This document shows positions 43,937 to 55,039 of a DNA stretch of 64,000 bases, piece by piece. The position numbers and the translations under genes are program-made. Location: contig CM068370.1 in the NCBI GenBank assembly GCA_034769895.1, forward strand, positions 47,916,344 to 47,980,343, in the 5' to 3' direction. Under the pieces are notes generated by a model. It saw only the letters and a list, made by a program, of their open reading frames with translations, was not told the DNA's origin and ran no database searches. Position 1 is the stretch's first letter; each line of letters starts with the position of its first letter. This DNA is from Magicicada septendecula (taxonomy: Eukaryota > Arthropoda > Insecta > Hemiptera > Cicadidae).

Positions 43937-44097
43937 CTTCAGCCTTAACCACAGTACTGTGGTCACTAACGTATACCACCTCACGTTAGCGCACTCGATT
44001 CTTACTGATGATGGCAGTCGATGGCATTGCCGAAACGTCTGGTTTTGCAGAAAACATTGGACCACGGCCAAACACCCCGGGAATGAATTTTAACAAC
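43937..44097 (+). mobile_element. Hammerhead-bearing short retroelement, perfect target duplication
   Basis: A 161-bp insert bounded by AAACTACTTCTTT on both sides (43924-43936, 44098-44110). Same parts as 5020-5190: palindrome CCACAGTACTGTGG, hammerhead, 3' module ACCACGGCCAAACACCCCGGG, AT-rich end. Confidence 0.75.
44005..44039 (+). ncRNA. Hammerhead ribozyme motif, complete core
   Basis: CTGATGA, helix II GGCAGT/ATTGCC, 7-nt loop, GAAAC, GTC. Compared with 5098-5132 one C has become T in helix II, turning a G-C pair into G-U, so pairing is kept. Confidence 0.65.
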
Positions 44098-45150
44098 AAA
44101 CTACTTCTTTGTTGTCGATAATGTAGTACACATATAAAAAATTATCCCCTCCCCTTAAACTATCATTTTCATTTATAGAAAATTACCCTCACCCCCTTCA
44201 ACTACCCTTTTCATTTATAGATATTTCATCTACCTTTCTACAGTGGATTATTACGAGCTTCTTTTCAAGATACTTTATTTATCAAAATTAAGTACTTTAC
44301 TCTTATTAAAACATAAAAAGTTCCACGTAAACTACCCTTTCGCCTTAACCGATCTTCACCAAAATCAATAGACCTTGAGTCCTCTACAACGCAGGCAAGT
44401 ATGCACAAAATTATTTGATTCTGTTTGAATTTGCGGCAGTTATCGTTTGCCATAGAAAAAATTCTACACAGACACTTTTTGGAAAATGACTTTTCTTCAT
44501 GTTTTGAGGGTAGTACATTCAGAATCAGCCCTTATCTCGAACACGATTTTTTCGCCATCACCATACTTCCATTTCCTTATGGAACATGGAAGTAAAAATT
44601 GCTGTTTATACGTGTTATTTATTATTTGATTATGTTTGAATTTGCGGCAGTTATCGTTCGCCATAGAAAATATTCTACACACAGACACTTTTTGGAAAAT
44701 GACTTTTGTTCATGTTTTGAGGGTAGTACAATCAGAATCATCCCTTATCTCGAACACGTTTTTTTCGCCATCACCATACTTCCATTTCCTTATCGAACAT
44801 GGAAGTAAAAGAAAAAACAAGTTAAATCAACATTACTATCTTTAAAGTGCCTCTAAAACGTGTTTTAACATCCTGAAATCAATCGCATTAAAGTAAACGG
44901 TAATAAAAATACACGTTACTGAAACACTGTGTAGAAGATATTAACTGAATTGATTTTTTTATATTTCATATTTCAAACATTTACGCAAATGCCGTGTAAT
45001 AAACTTGTTTGTACATTTAAAAAAGAGCAACTAACTGAAAAATAAAAAAATAGCCCAAGAATTAAGAGATTAACAAAATTCGTCAACTTTATTCGACCCT
45101 CTGAGGAGGGGGGTCTGGTTCCTTTCGTCCCCCCGTGCTACATCAGCTCT

Positions 45151-46042
45151 GTCCAGCAATGTCCATTGGCCGTAACAGTAGTTAATTAAGAACTCATAAC
45201 TAACCCCTTCGCAAAACTTCGAAAAGATCCTCCTCACCACATTCAGCTATGAAGCTATGAAAAAAAATTGGTTCCTATCAGTACGTATTTAATAATGTTT
45301 ACTGACTTTAGATGTTATATCTAAACAGTTATTGTGACAAATTCATTTCTTGCTTCAGAGCAAAAGAGTACGATGGAGAATAGTGGTTACGTACGCGCAT
45401 TTTGTTAAATAATACCTGCCTTAGCACACGCTTTACCGTACGCGAAAGAGCGTAAAGGTTTGCGTTTGGTAAAACCAATTGAGTATTCATGCGCGATTTG
45501 TAAAACTATAAAAAATGCAGTCACGCTCTTTTGGTGCGCAAGAAACCGCGCCAACTTATAAGTTTACGCAAAACAATGTGTGTGTAAAGGACAATCGCGG
45601 ACGCTTTACTTGGCGAAAGATAATCGCGTGTAACGTGTCCAAGTTGCACAGTTTCCTATGTGCTACAAGGTTTTAGTATGGACTTCCGACGAAGAAATAT
45701 CGTACTGGCCACAGCGTCTGTCATGTTAACAAAAAAGAGACGAAAACGAGGACATGAGTTAAAGATTAATGATACCGTTATAGTCGCCTATCCTTATTAG
45801 AGATTTTGCGTGAAAGTCAATAACAAAACAACTATCGTTATACACAGTGAACGAGCGACAACAAACTTATACAAACGAACGAACGACTACAACACACTAG
45901 GTACTACAGGTAAAGTGTTTGGTAAAGCGTACTGCCAAAACTCTCCGGACGTGTGCGAAGGAATGTGCGTATGTGATTACTGTCATGCTTCATTTTTCCC
46001 TTGTAACCCTTCACACACGCGCGCGCGCGAAAACTACTACGC
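45151..46042. other. Unassigned; possible Harbinger N-terminus
   Basis: 45678-45797 encodes a 40-residue frame MDFRRRNIVLATASVMLTKK, RRKRGHELKIND that resembles the basic start of ALP1-like (PIF/Harbinger) proteins, but no further support was found. The flanks 45420-45640 are rich in GCGTAAA/TTTACGC repeats. Confidence 0.3.
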
Positions 46043-46050
46043 CCAATCAT

Positions 46051-46894
46051 CATTGGCGGATTATCCATAACGCTAGGGTATACTGCATCACCGGGCACCA
46101 AGGACTCAGCTGTCAGAGGGGGCACCATCCAGCTGAATTGACTAAGCGAAGCAAAGTTTATGACCACATTACGCAATTGTTTGGTTTTTTTACGCAGTTA
46201 TTAACCATGGAGAGTGCTGAGTTGGAAAATCAAGCGAAAGCTCTTATAGACGTTGAATAACGATCTAATGAACAACGACCTTCTAATAGAATTGAAGCAC
46301 TTTGTGCCACGAGTAAAACTGCCACAATGAGGTTTTGTTTCCAAATCGTCCGAATGAAGATGATGGATTCAATGATACTACAGTTTCTCCGCTCAAAGTA
46401 TTAAACTGGATTATTGATTGTAAAATGACTGATGTATTTCTGAATATATACATTGCTTATCGTCTGCTTTTTACGATCCCAAATAGCTAACTGCGAATCT
46501 GAAAGATCATTTTCTGTATTAAAACGCATTAAAGATATGTTGAGTTCAACTTGGGAAATGAGAGATTATTTTCGTTGGCAAGGTTGAATATTGAAAGCGA
46601 TATACTTGAATCGTTCGATTTAGAAGAAATTAAACAAGACTTTGTTAAGGCAAAATCAAGAAAAATAGATCGATTAATATTAACTACGCTTAAATACTAC
46701 TATGGTCATTGCAATCACTATTTAGCTAAATATTTGTTGTAATTTGAGAGTTTAATAAAATAATTGTTAACTTTCGATACTGTGTGTGTCATTTATCAGT
46801 GTAAATAATCGATAAAAGGTTTAATTTTGAATCGGGGGGGGGGGTACCAGTCTGATAGCAACATAGGGCACCACGCGCTTCTAATCCGACCCTG
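46051..46894 (+). mobile_element. hAT transposon remnant with target duplication
   Basis: Ends CATTGGCGGATTA and, inverted, CAGGGTCGGATTAG. Flanked by CCAATCAT (46043-46050) and CCAATCAC (46895-46902). Near 46460-46700 the C-terminal hAT dimerisation region is split over two frames: ANCESERSFSVLKRIKDML in one, then NERLFSLARLNIESDILESF and DLEEIKQDFVKAKSRK in another. ZMYM1-like type, as at 38372 and 63290. Rest of the transposase lost. A G homopolymer precedes the right end. Confidence 0.85.
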
Positions 46895-46902
46895 CCAATC
46901 AC

Positions 46903-47689
46903 GCGAGAAAGCGTTTTTGTGTCAAGCCAGCTAATCTGTCAGGCGTAAACGTTTTGTGTATCCGTGATAAAAGCAAATTATAAAGGCGCTGACCCGAGTA
47001 ATTAAATTTCCAAACTACGTTAACACCGGGGGTCGCCGCATTGCGGGCCGTATCTCGCAGCGTACACTGACGTGTGTTGCGTGTGCAGCGCAAGCTAATG
47101 CCGTTTGCACAACCGCGTCCGACTACGGACCATATCATCTCAACTGCTGTATGTTGTTTACTGTTCAAAAATTTTGGCAGCGTTGGGGTATTGGCAGCAC
47201 GACCGCAGTTTCGTGAAACTCGCGGCGCTGCTCTCGTAATTGCACAATCTCAAACATTGTAAACCACGGTCAAGGACTTGGACTCGGGTAGAGAGGAGGA
47301 GGGACAGACGGGGTACGAGGTGTCGGAAAACGCAACTAGTCTGTATTTCGACTTTTCCATCATAATACCCGGAAACGACGAGGCACAATACGCATTGTCT
47401 CTGTTTCACCAACACAACAATAACTCACAGTTCCGTTGCCGGTCGACACAATAGAAAACATAGCGAACAACAGTGATGGCAACTATCCGAGTTTGTCGCA
47501 TGCTCAGCATCTGTTTCATTCCGACCACAAAAAGGCAAAAACCAAAGATGAAGGTTAAAAACGATAAACACGATCTTTTAGTCAATCCGCGGAAATTTTT
47601 TGGCCTGTCTCCCTGACGTCGATATATAAGTTATAATTTGTTGGGAGTTTCATATAGTATAATAGGAGTTTCACTATAATTATCATCTC
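46903..47689. other. CpG-rich unassigned region
   Basis: 46990-47330 is rich in CG dinucleotides (for example CGGGGGTCGCCGCATTGCGG). No frame with splice sites and a known domain. Promoter or GC-rich repeat possible. Confidence 0.3.
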
Positions 47690-48225
47690 CAGAGACTTGG
47701 ACGCACCTGACATCTAGCTTCATCTCAAGAAGCACGAAATGCAAAGTCTACAAAACACTTTATCAGCCCAGTGCTGACATATGCTTCAGAAACCTGGACA
47801 GTGACAAAAAATAGCGAGAGACTTCTGGGTTGCTGTGAAAGACGGATTCTAAGAACAATATTTAGAGTACAAGAAAATGGACTGTGGCGCAGGCATTATA
47901 ATTATGAACTATACCATCTTTACAAAGAGCCGGACATTGTCAGGCTAATCAAAATACACACGTTAAGGTGGGTTGGACACACAGAGAGAATGGAGGAAGG
48001 ACAGCCTACGAAACATATTTTCTACCAGAAACCAATTGGTAGTAGGAAAAGGGGAAGACCCCGAAGTAGATTCAAAGACCAGATAGAGAAGGACCTCAGA
48101 AAGATGAACATAAGAAACTGGAAAGCCAACGCGCAACTGGAATAGGGAGGAATGGACTCGACTCTTGGAGCAGGCCAAGACCCATCAAGGGTTGTAGAGC
48201 CACGGTTGATGATGAGAGGCTTGGA
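47690..48225 (+). mobile_element. LINE fragment, reverse transcriptase C-terminal region
   Basis: Open for 124 codons: LTYASETWTVTKNSERLLGC, CERRILRTIFRVQENGLWRR, HYNYELYHLYKEPDIVRLIK, LRWVGHTERMEEGQPTKHIF and RKRGRPRSRFKDQIEKDLRK. It is of the same general type as LINE-G but a separate family. The 5' side is truncated near 47690. Fairly well preserved. Confidence 0.83.
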
Positions 48226-49299
48226 CGCCAGGAGAGGTACGGCGGACCGTACCATCAATTGCCGTTCACTGCCATTCGGAGTACGGGGGTAAACAGATCT
48301 TCGACTACAACGGAGTTGATGACCGGCAGAACGTGTGCGACCAGCGTGCCTGGGGTCAGTGTTGCCGACGCTCCTCCTGACAGATGTGTCTATATCCCAT
48401 AGCGCGAAATGCGTTACTTCCCACGGGGAGATCCACAACTTATATTACCAGTGGACGGAGAGCGGGAATGATTCCTTCCTTTTCATGGAGCCGCGGACTT
48501 AAGAGGCCTGAAAGGATGAGTAATCGTTATTGTTTCAAATTTTTCGCGCGAAGACGAAAGTATCTTACAACTTGACGCCCAAATGTCAAAGTTACACCAC
48601 CTACAGAGGGTTAAGCATAGCATTAGGCAATACGGCGCTTGAAAATAAGAACTTCGCGTTACTGTTTAATTCTGTAATAGTCTTTTATGTAGACAATTAC
48701 TTGATATAAATGACACAACTTCCATCCCTATAAAAAACTTTTATTAACAAAAGTGCATTGAAAATGGTACGCAGTAATAGTGAAAATTATTATAAACAAT
48801 ACAAAACACGATTACTCTAATTCATGAAACTGTTCAAAGTTTCAATAAAAAGTCTACAGGCAGCGCTGGCGAAAGAGTCAAAAAGTTTAAAAATACTATA
48901 CCGAAATATTATGTATTAACTTATTACGAAAAATAATGACGGTAATCATACAAATAACGAGTAGCAAATTTACCATCAAATGTCTCAAAGCGATTTGTGA
49001 CATAAGAATATTCAATGCGCATTTTAATCTAAAATAAGACTAAACAACTGGCGCTGAACAATGATTTTACACGCGACTGTTGGTCGGCGAATCGTTCTGG
49101 CTCGATGTCACATTTATACTTCTCAAAAATTCTATGAAAAGCCATGTGGCGCCAACTGTGGTTCGAAGTTGCTCATTAATAATTTCTGAAGTATCCGCAC
49201 TTCTACTGAGAATTCAGACAAGTTATTATTACATTACTTTGTTAGTCACCGGCATAAGACAATAAAGCGTATTTCGCCACAACAAGTATGTTCATATCC
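48226..49299. other. No gene seen
   Basis: 48226-48480 is GC-richer and unassigned; the remainder is AT-rich without structure. Confidence 0.35.
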
Positions 49300-49786
49300 A
49301 AAGACATCCACAGAAACACGAAACTAAGGATATATAAATCAATAATAAGACCCATCCTACGGCTGCAAAACGTGTATCCTGAACCTCAAAGCAGCAAACA
49401 CTCTCGATATCTTTGAAAGAAAAATATTACGAACAATCCTGGGACCAGTTAATGACGTACACGGCTGGAGAATAAGATAAGTCGTAAACTTTGAATTGTA
49501 TCAAATGTATAAAGAATCACCGCTAACACAATACATAAAATTACAGCGTCTAAGGTGGGCTGGTCATGTAGCCAGGATGGGAGAAGACAGAATACCACGA
49601 AAACTATTGAATATCAGAATCCACGGAAAAAGACCAGTGGGAAAACCGAGGAGAAGATGGGAGGATGCGGTGGATGAGGATGCAAAAATACTGAAAGTGC
49701 GTTCCTGGAGGAGGATGGCTACCGACAGAAGAGATGGGGGGGGGATTGATGGAGGCTAAGGCCCAACAAGGGCAGTAGTGCCATAG

Positions 49787-49828
<42 letters not shown>
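49300..49828 (+). mobile_element. LINE-G 3' end with (GA)n tail
   Basis: IHRNTKLRIYKSIIRPILR (frame broken), then an open frame YQMYKESPLTQYIKLQRLRW, AGHVARMGEDRIPRKLLNIR, GKRPVGKPRRRWEDAVDEDA and ILKVRSWRRMATDRRDGG. It ends at GGCCCAACAAGGGCAGTAGTG and a (GA)20 run (49789-49828) that probably grew from the LINE tail. Confidence 0.83.
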
Positions 49829-49831
<3 letters not shown>

Positions 49832-50544
49832 TGTTGTGAGACACGCTTGAACACATTTTTTGCGAAAACTTTGTTCCTGTATACTGCTGTCTGCAGTCAT
49901 GGGTCAGATTATAAGGCAGGATAAAAGAAGAACATTAATAAGATACAAGATATGGTAGGTTAGAATTAGAACACCGTGTGTTCAGGCTGTACCAGGTCTC
50001 AACAGTTATTGTAGATAAGAAGAGATTACCCAGGAAACCATGACGTAGATCTACTACACGCTTTATCTACCCACGTTATTACGCAGGACAAATAGTCTCA
50101 ACCCTGCTTGAGAGGGACAGTACAGTGAAGCAAATTTAGATGTTATTTTTTATACTGAACGCCTATATGAATTAAGACGAATTAAAAATATGACCATAAG
50201 AAACACTCTGAGCAGAGAATCAGTCGTGGAGACAATGAAAAGGAACATAATAATCGTCTGATCGTATAACAAAGACGGATAATGAAAGGAAAGTGAAAAT
50301 AATCACGGAAGCATGCCTAGGAAAAGGAAGAGAGAAAGAGAAAACAAAGATTCAAACGGGTGGATTATATTATGAAGGTGGCGACCTCGAGGATGGAGAT
50401 TTCTAGAACCGGAAACGCCTCGCCTAAGATACAACTCGGTTTGGATAGTTGCGCGTTTGAATAGTGACATTCGATGGCAAAAGGGGACGATAAAGAACGA
50501 GAGAATTGTTGTTACGCACATCTGCGTGCAGATAAGCGAATATG
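49829..50544. other. No gene seen
   Basis: Unassigned sequence. Confidence 0.4.
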
Positions 50545-50815
50545 AGACTATTCAAACGAACTTACTGTAATTACCATGCTGACGGAGGCCATCTTCAGGC
50601 CTTGTCTTTAGAAACAACTGACAAGGTGTACGTCAGTAAAGCCACAGTACTAACGTTTACTGTACATCTTGTCAGTTGTTTCAAAACCGTTTCACTGAAG
50701 ATGGCGTCAGGAGGCGAGGCCGAAACGTCTGATGATAACATCCGTCAGCATGGTAGTTATAGTTATAGTAGACCACAGCCCGGATATTAATTTGAATAAT
50801 TATGATGCCGGCCTT
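50545..50815. mobile_element. Inverted pair of hammerhead elements
   Basis: The left half on minus reads CTGAAGATGGCC, then CTCCGTCAGCATGGTAATTA; the right half on plus has CTGAAGATGGCG, the full ribozyme, then ATCCGTCAGCATGGTAGTTA. The left copy lost the ribozyme body. Between them is a hairpin AACAACTGACAAGGTGTAC / GTACATCTTGTCAGTTGTT. The plus copy continues into the 3' module remnant GACCACAGCCCGGATATTAA. Confidence 0.7.
50695..50729 (+). ncRNA. Hammerhead ribozyme motif, complete core
   Basis: CTGAAGA (position 7 may be any base), helix II GGCGTC/GAGGCC (one mismatch in six), 7-nt loop, GAAAC, GTC; helix I TCA/TGA. Confidence 0.65.
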
Positions 50816-52261
50816 GAAAGCCTAAGAAACAGAATATGAGACTACTTTACAGAAACGCCACACGATTATCACAATGGTGTAGGTAACTGACGAAAGAACT
50901 ATATACACAATTTATTTTTCTAAAATAGACTTTATCTAACCGTTATATGCGTCACTAATTCTAAACATTGCTTCTCGTTGTCATACAGTCTTCTAATCTT
51001 TTATTGTCATACACTAAATTTATTTCCCTGTTCCAATTTCTTCGTACTGTGTATCACTATTCAAATTTGTCGCACATTTCTTCACAGTGTTCTGGGATTT
51101 TAACATGCGTTTTATTTTTGTTAACACCAGATAAGAATCCTCAGTCGAGCTTCTGAAGATCCATCCTTTACGTAAAATGTGCGAACGTTTTATCCTACTA
51201 AAAAATTAAACACACGACAACTTCTTCAACACAATACTGGTCTCAATAACGAAAACCTCTCAGTTTACGACTGCAAAATATCCGTTTTCCAAGTCTGACA
51301 CTTCGATATGATCAACACGCAAAGTATGCACGGACCGCCGTAATACGATCCAACACTGAACTCCTCGCTGTATAAAAACTCTAACCGTATAAAAAAAAAC
51401 TCCTAGAAAAATAATTAAAAAATACGCGCAAAACACTAGCGAGGGTTCATGTTTCAAACATGCCCGGCAAAAGATTCCAATTCGATGAATTATTTATGGA
51501 ACAGAGACCTGTCCTGGCCGGCCGGCTACAATATATACAATTTCTTCGTACCTTTGGAGAAAATACTGATTTGTAAATGAGAACACGGTTCACAAACGCA
51601 ATCGTAGAAACGAAATCTGTCCCAACCGGTTATCGATTGGAAGAAAGCAATCATAAGCACTTCCGCCACCTCCTTCACTGCCAACACTGTTGACCACAAA
51701 TAAAGTATCAATGTCAATGAATTCTGAAAACTAGAGAAAAAATCGGTATGGAGAACCACACATGACTTCCATGTCCTATACTTTATATTTAAAACCATTT
51801 AAATATTAATTAAATAACTGGATGCTTGCGTTCTGAGGAAATTACGTATCAGCTAAAATGGTACCACCATGTCAGGTGGATTAAGACTATCCTCAACCTT
51901 CGTGAGGAAGGACTGTACTTTTGGATAAAATGTCTGTAGGTCGAACGAAGAGCTAGCTAAAGGTAGCTGCGATCTGATTCCTGTAATGAAATTGGACTCT
52001 CGCTGCGAGGGGCCAAGGGATGTCTAAAGTGTTATCAAAGTCTTTCCTATCAATACTATACTAGTCATTTTTCTTTTTTAAAATCGAGTCTTGATTTCTT
52101 TCTTTCCATTTGTCTTCTGATTTCCTGAAAGATTATTCTGTTCACCCGTATAATTATAAATTTCTCGGCAAAACATTTCTTCCTTAATACGTTTGTGTCT
52201 CCTGTTTAACACCCACCATTCTGATCCATGTCATAACGCTACATTCCAAACAGGCTAGTAA
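50816..52261. other. No gene seen; family B 5' fragment at 51746-51800
   Basis: 51746-51800 repeats the B start (CGGTATGGAGAACCACAC, CATGACTTCCATGTCC) without the rest. Otherwise unassigned. Confidence 0.45.
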
Positions 52262-52650
52262 ATAACTAGCCATCAGGGAGGTCAAAATATTTTCGTATAA
52301 TCAACATATTAGTTTATAATTCTCATATTATAATAGAAATAAGTATACATATTATATTAATTGCTTTAATACAACAACACTGCCCAGCGATCCACAGGAA
52401 GCAAATCGATGTTCACCTTTTCGGCTTGCACGCGTTGTGTTGGTGTGGGTTCCGGCACTTTCAATTTAAAAAGCGTGCAAACATAAGAAAATAAACATGA
52501 GTGAGGCCAGAAATAACGCGAATTTTGTATGTGTGTGTGTGTGTTCTGCCGCCCTTTTTATTGCGGTAATCACAATAATAAAACTTTGGAAAAGTAAACA
52601 TTACATAATTGAGATATGCTTGCCTGCCAGGAACGATATATTTTCACTCA
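52262..52650 (+). repeat. Family A copy, internally deleted
   Basis: Joins CTAGCCATCAGGGAGGTC directly to the part with CGATCCACAGGAAGCAAATC and the short TG run, ending GATATGCTTGCCTGCCAGG as at 3480-3500. Compared with 2672-3500 about 400 bp is missing. Confidence 0.7.
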
Positions 52651-52705
52651 TACGTGATTTAAATGAAAATGAAAATTTTGCTTTGTATAGTATCCAAGTC
52701 ACTAT

Positions 52706-53053
52706 TTTCAAAATAATTTAATTACCTTGTACCCGTCAGTGACTTCGTTTTTGCGTTATTCATATAGACGCGTTTCGTGACATGTGTCACATCATCTATG
52801 ATATAATAGTGGCTCGTCAACTACACGCGCGGTCGGACCGGTCCAACGGAGCCGAAGTTATATCGTATTATGTGTGTGCTGTTATTGTGACTTAATATAG
52901 TAAATATGTGCAAATGTTTTTATGTCGTTTTTATGTGAATTTTAACGCTTGACGAAGGATACTGATGATGTGACACATGTCACGAAACGCGTCTATATGA
53001 ATAACGCAAAAACGAAGTCACTGACGGATACAAGGTAATTAAATTATTTTAAA
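52706..53053. mobile_element. Inverted pair of hammerhead elements, very similar arms
   Basis: Left arm 52706-52797 and right arm 52962-53053 are inverted copies differing at only a few of about 92 positions (AATTTAATTACCTTGTA, GTCAGTGACTTCGTTTTTGC, ATATAGACGCGTTTCGTGAC). The loop of 164 bp (52798-52961) is unrelated to the arms. The right arm has a complete ribozyme. In the left arm the first two core bases are changed (TAGATGA). Confidence 0.85.
52962..52993 (+). ncRNA. Hammerhead ribozyme motif, complete core
   Basis: CTGATGA (52962-52968), helix II GTGAC/GTCAC with a 4-nt loop, GAAAC (52984-52988), GCGTC with cleavage expected after 52993. Helix I ATA/TAT. Helix III is AC/GT with a 2-nt GC loop, and the ACGCGT stretch is self-complementary, so pairing between two molecules is possible. 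Confidence 0.75.
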
Positions 53054-53092
53054 ATGAAAAATACAGAATATTGTTAAAGTGAAATAAAATGA

Positions 53093-54056
53093 TTCCATAG
53101 AAACTACTTCTTTGTTGTCAATAACGTAGTACACATATAAAACTTATACAAATTTACCTCCTCCATCATCAACTCCCATTTTAATTTATAAAAAAAAATT
53201 ACCCCCTCCCCCTTCAACTACCCTTTTCATTTATAGATATTTCATCTACCTTTCTACAGTGGATTATTATGACCTTCTTTTCAGGATACTTTATTTATCA
53301 AAATTAAGCACTTCACTCTTGTTAAAACGTAAAACGTTGCAGGTAAACTACCCCTTTCCATTAACCGATCTTCACCAAAAACAATAGGCCTAGAGTCCTC
53401 TACAATTCAGGGCTCCATGCAAAAAATTATTTGATTCTGTTTGAATTTGCGGCTGTTATCGTTTGCCATAGACAAAATTCTACACACAGACACTTTTCGA
53501 AAAATGACTTTTTTTCATGTTTTGATGGTAGTACAATCAGAATCTGCCGTTATCTCGAACACGATTTTTTTCGCCATAACCATACTTCCATTTCCTTATG
53601 GAACATGGAAGTAAAAAAACTGTCTCCTCCCCCTTCAACTACCGTTTTCATTTATAGATATTTCGGTTACCTTTCTAGAGTAGATTATTATGACTTTCTT
53701 TTCAGGATACTTTATTTGTCAAAATTAAGTACTTTACTCTTGTTAAAATGTAAAAAGTTGCAGGTAAACTACCCCTTCCCCTTAACCGATTTCCTCCAAA
53801 ATCAATAGGCCTCAAGTCCTCTACAATTCAGAGATGTACGCAAAAAATTATTTGATTCTGTTTGAATTAGCGGCAGTTATCGTTCGCCATAGAAAAAATT
53901 CTACATGCAGGCGCGCGCGCGCACACACAGACACTTTTCGAAAAATGATCTTTTTTTTCATGTTTTGAGGGTAGTATAATCAGAGTCAGCCCTTATCTCG
54001 AAAACGATTTTTTTCGCCATCACCATTCTTCTATTTCCTTAAGGAACATGGAAGTA
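53093..54056 (+). mobile_element. Family B copy, two successive 3' units
   Basis: Two tandem units (about 53140-53613 and 53620-54056), each ending with the hairpin CTTCCATTTCC...GGAACATGGAAGT or a variant. Each has ACCGAT-T-C-CCAAAA and the GCGGCAGTTATCGTT box. The 5' start is replaced by a short family A-like segment (AAACTACTTCTTTGTTGTC) with no hammerhead insert, which shows the empty target site. Confidence 0.75.
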
Positions 54057-54360
54057 ATTAGTTACACCTAATTTATAGAAATATTAAAATCAGAGTGTAA
54101 GATCTCAGTTTATAAAATGTAATCATATTGTGGAAACTGACGAGATCTCGGAAGACTCGTTCGATAACACGAGATGCAGGATCTGCACATTTATAGAGCG
54201 GACGGGACTTTTCTAACGAATTCTTTCATAGTTCATTTGAATTTCGATTATGAGCTAATGGCAGGTGTAATTTACAGCGTTAAAATCATAGCAAACAGAA
54301 TAAGAAACGAATATGTCATGCTACTGTTAAGAGTACAGTAATCTACTCTCAGAAATGTAG
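54057..54360. other. No gene seen
   Basis: Unassigned. Confidence 0.4.
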
Positions 54361-54755
54361 CCAATTAAAAATAAAACGGAAGAAATGTTGAAGGCAACGG
54401 AAATGGACTTTTGGAGAAGGGCGGCACGCAGATCAAGAATTGAAAGAACAATGAATGACGGAGTAAGAGAAATTATACAGGTAACACGCACAATGTTAGA
54501 TTATATAGAAGATAAACAATTAATATCTTTCGGACATGTTTGCAGAATGCCAGAGGAAAGACTACCGAAACAGATTTTGTAACGCAAGCCGGGAGGAAGG
54601 AGGGAGCACGGTCGGTCCAGAAAGACCTGGCAGAATGGCAGAGATGACGGCGTGGATTGTGGGAGGACATGTGTGGATGACACAGACATGGCTGGCGATT
54701 GGGTATCGGAAGACATGGAACGTTACAGGCTAAGTCTATATAAAGAAGAAGAATC
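54361..54755 (+). mobile_element. RTE-like LINE 3' fragment
   Basis: MLKATEMDFWRRAARRSRIE, LDYIEDKQLISFGHVCRMPE, ERLPKQIL then a stop, with the frame continuing as RKPGGRREHGRSRKTWQNG in another phase. Typical C-terminus (ATEMDFWRRAAR, FGHVxRMPEERLPxQI). Ends in an AAGAAGAAG tail. Confidence 0.83.
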
Positions 54756-55039
54756 CTTAAAATCTGAAATGTTTACACGTAACACAGTACAACCGAAGGG
54801 GATTCGGTCATGCGGTTAAAGCATCCCGCGGCTCCGTTTGTAAACACGATGCACTTGTAATGGTACACAGAAGGTTGATATTTCATTCGACCCGAACAAA
54901 AACATAATTTATCTTTAGCCGACAATTGCGTCTTTCACGTTTCGATCAACACGTTGCCAGGCACAATCGGAGTAAACTCCAATACCATTCAGTCACATCC
55001 CGTATTACGTCTACGTACTGGTAGTAGTATGACCAAACG
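54756..55039. other. No gene seen
   Basis: Unassigned. Confidence 0.4.

Larger units (their letters stand above)
43842..44808 (+). mobile_element. Family B element nested in family C
   Basis: Complete start (GGTATGAAGAACCATAC hairpin) and two successive 3' ends (GAACATGGAAGT at 44584 and 44801), the second after a shortened repeat unit. Carries the hammerhead insert at 43937-44097. Confidence 0.75.
43793..45150 (+). mobile_element. Family C hAT MITE split by family B
   Basis: Starts CAGTGGCGTATCTAGAATTT, breaks off at about 43841 inside CTTCATACAA, and resumes at about 44809 with AAGAAAAAACAAG exactly where the other C copies continue. The right end (C-rich, near 45130-45150) is less certain. 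So C is older than this B insertion. Confidence 0.75.

Noticed and set aside
48022-48438. 138-codon minus frame as a gene
   Set aside because: Its first part is the antisense of a LINE reverse transcriptase and the rest has no domain or splice support.
51151-51200. CTGAAGATCC followed by GCGAACG as a hammerhead
   Set aside because: GAAAC is incomplete and no helix II forms.
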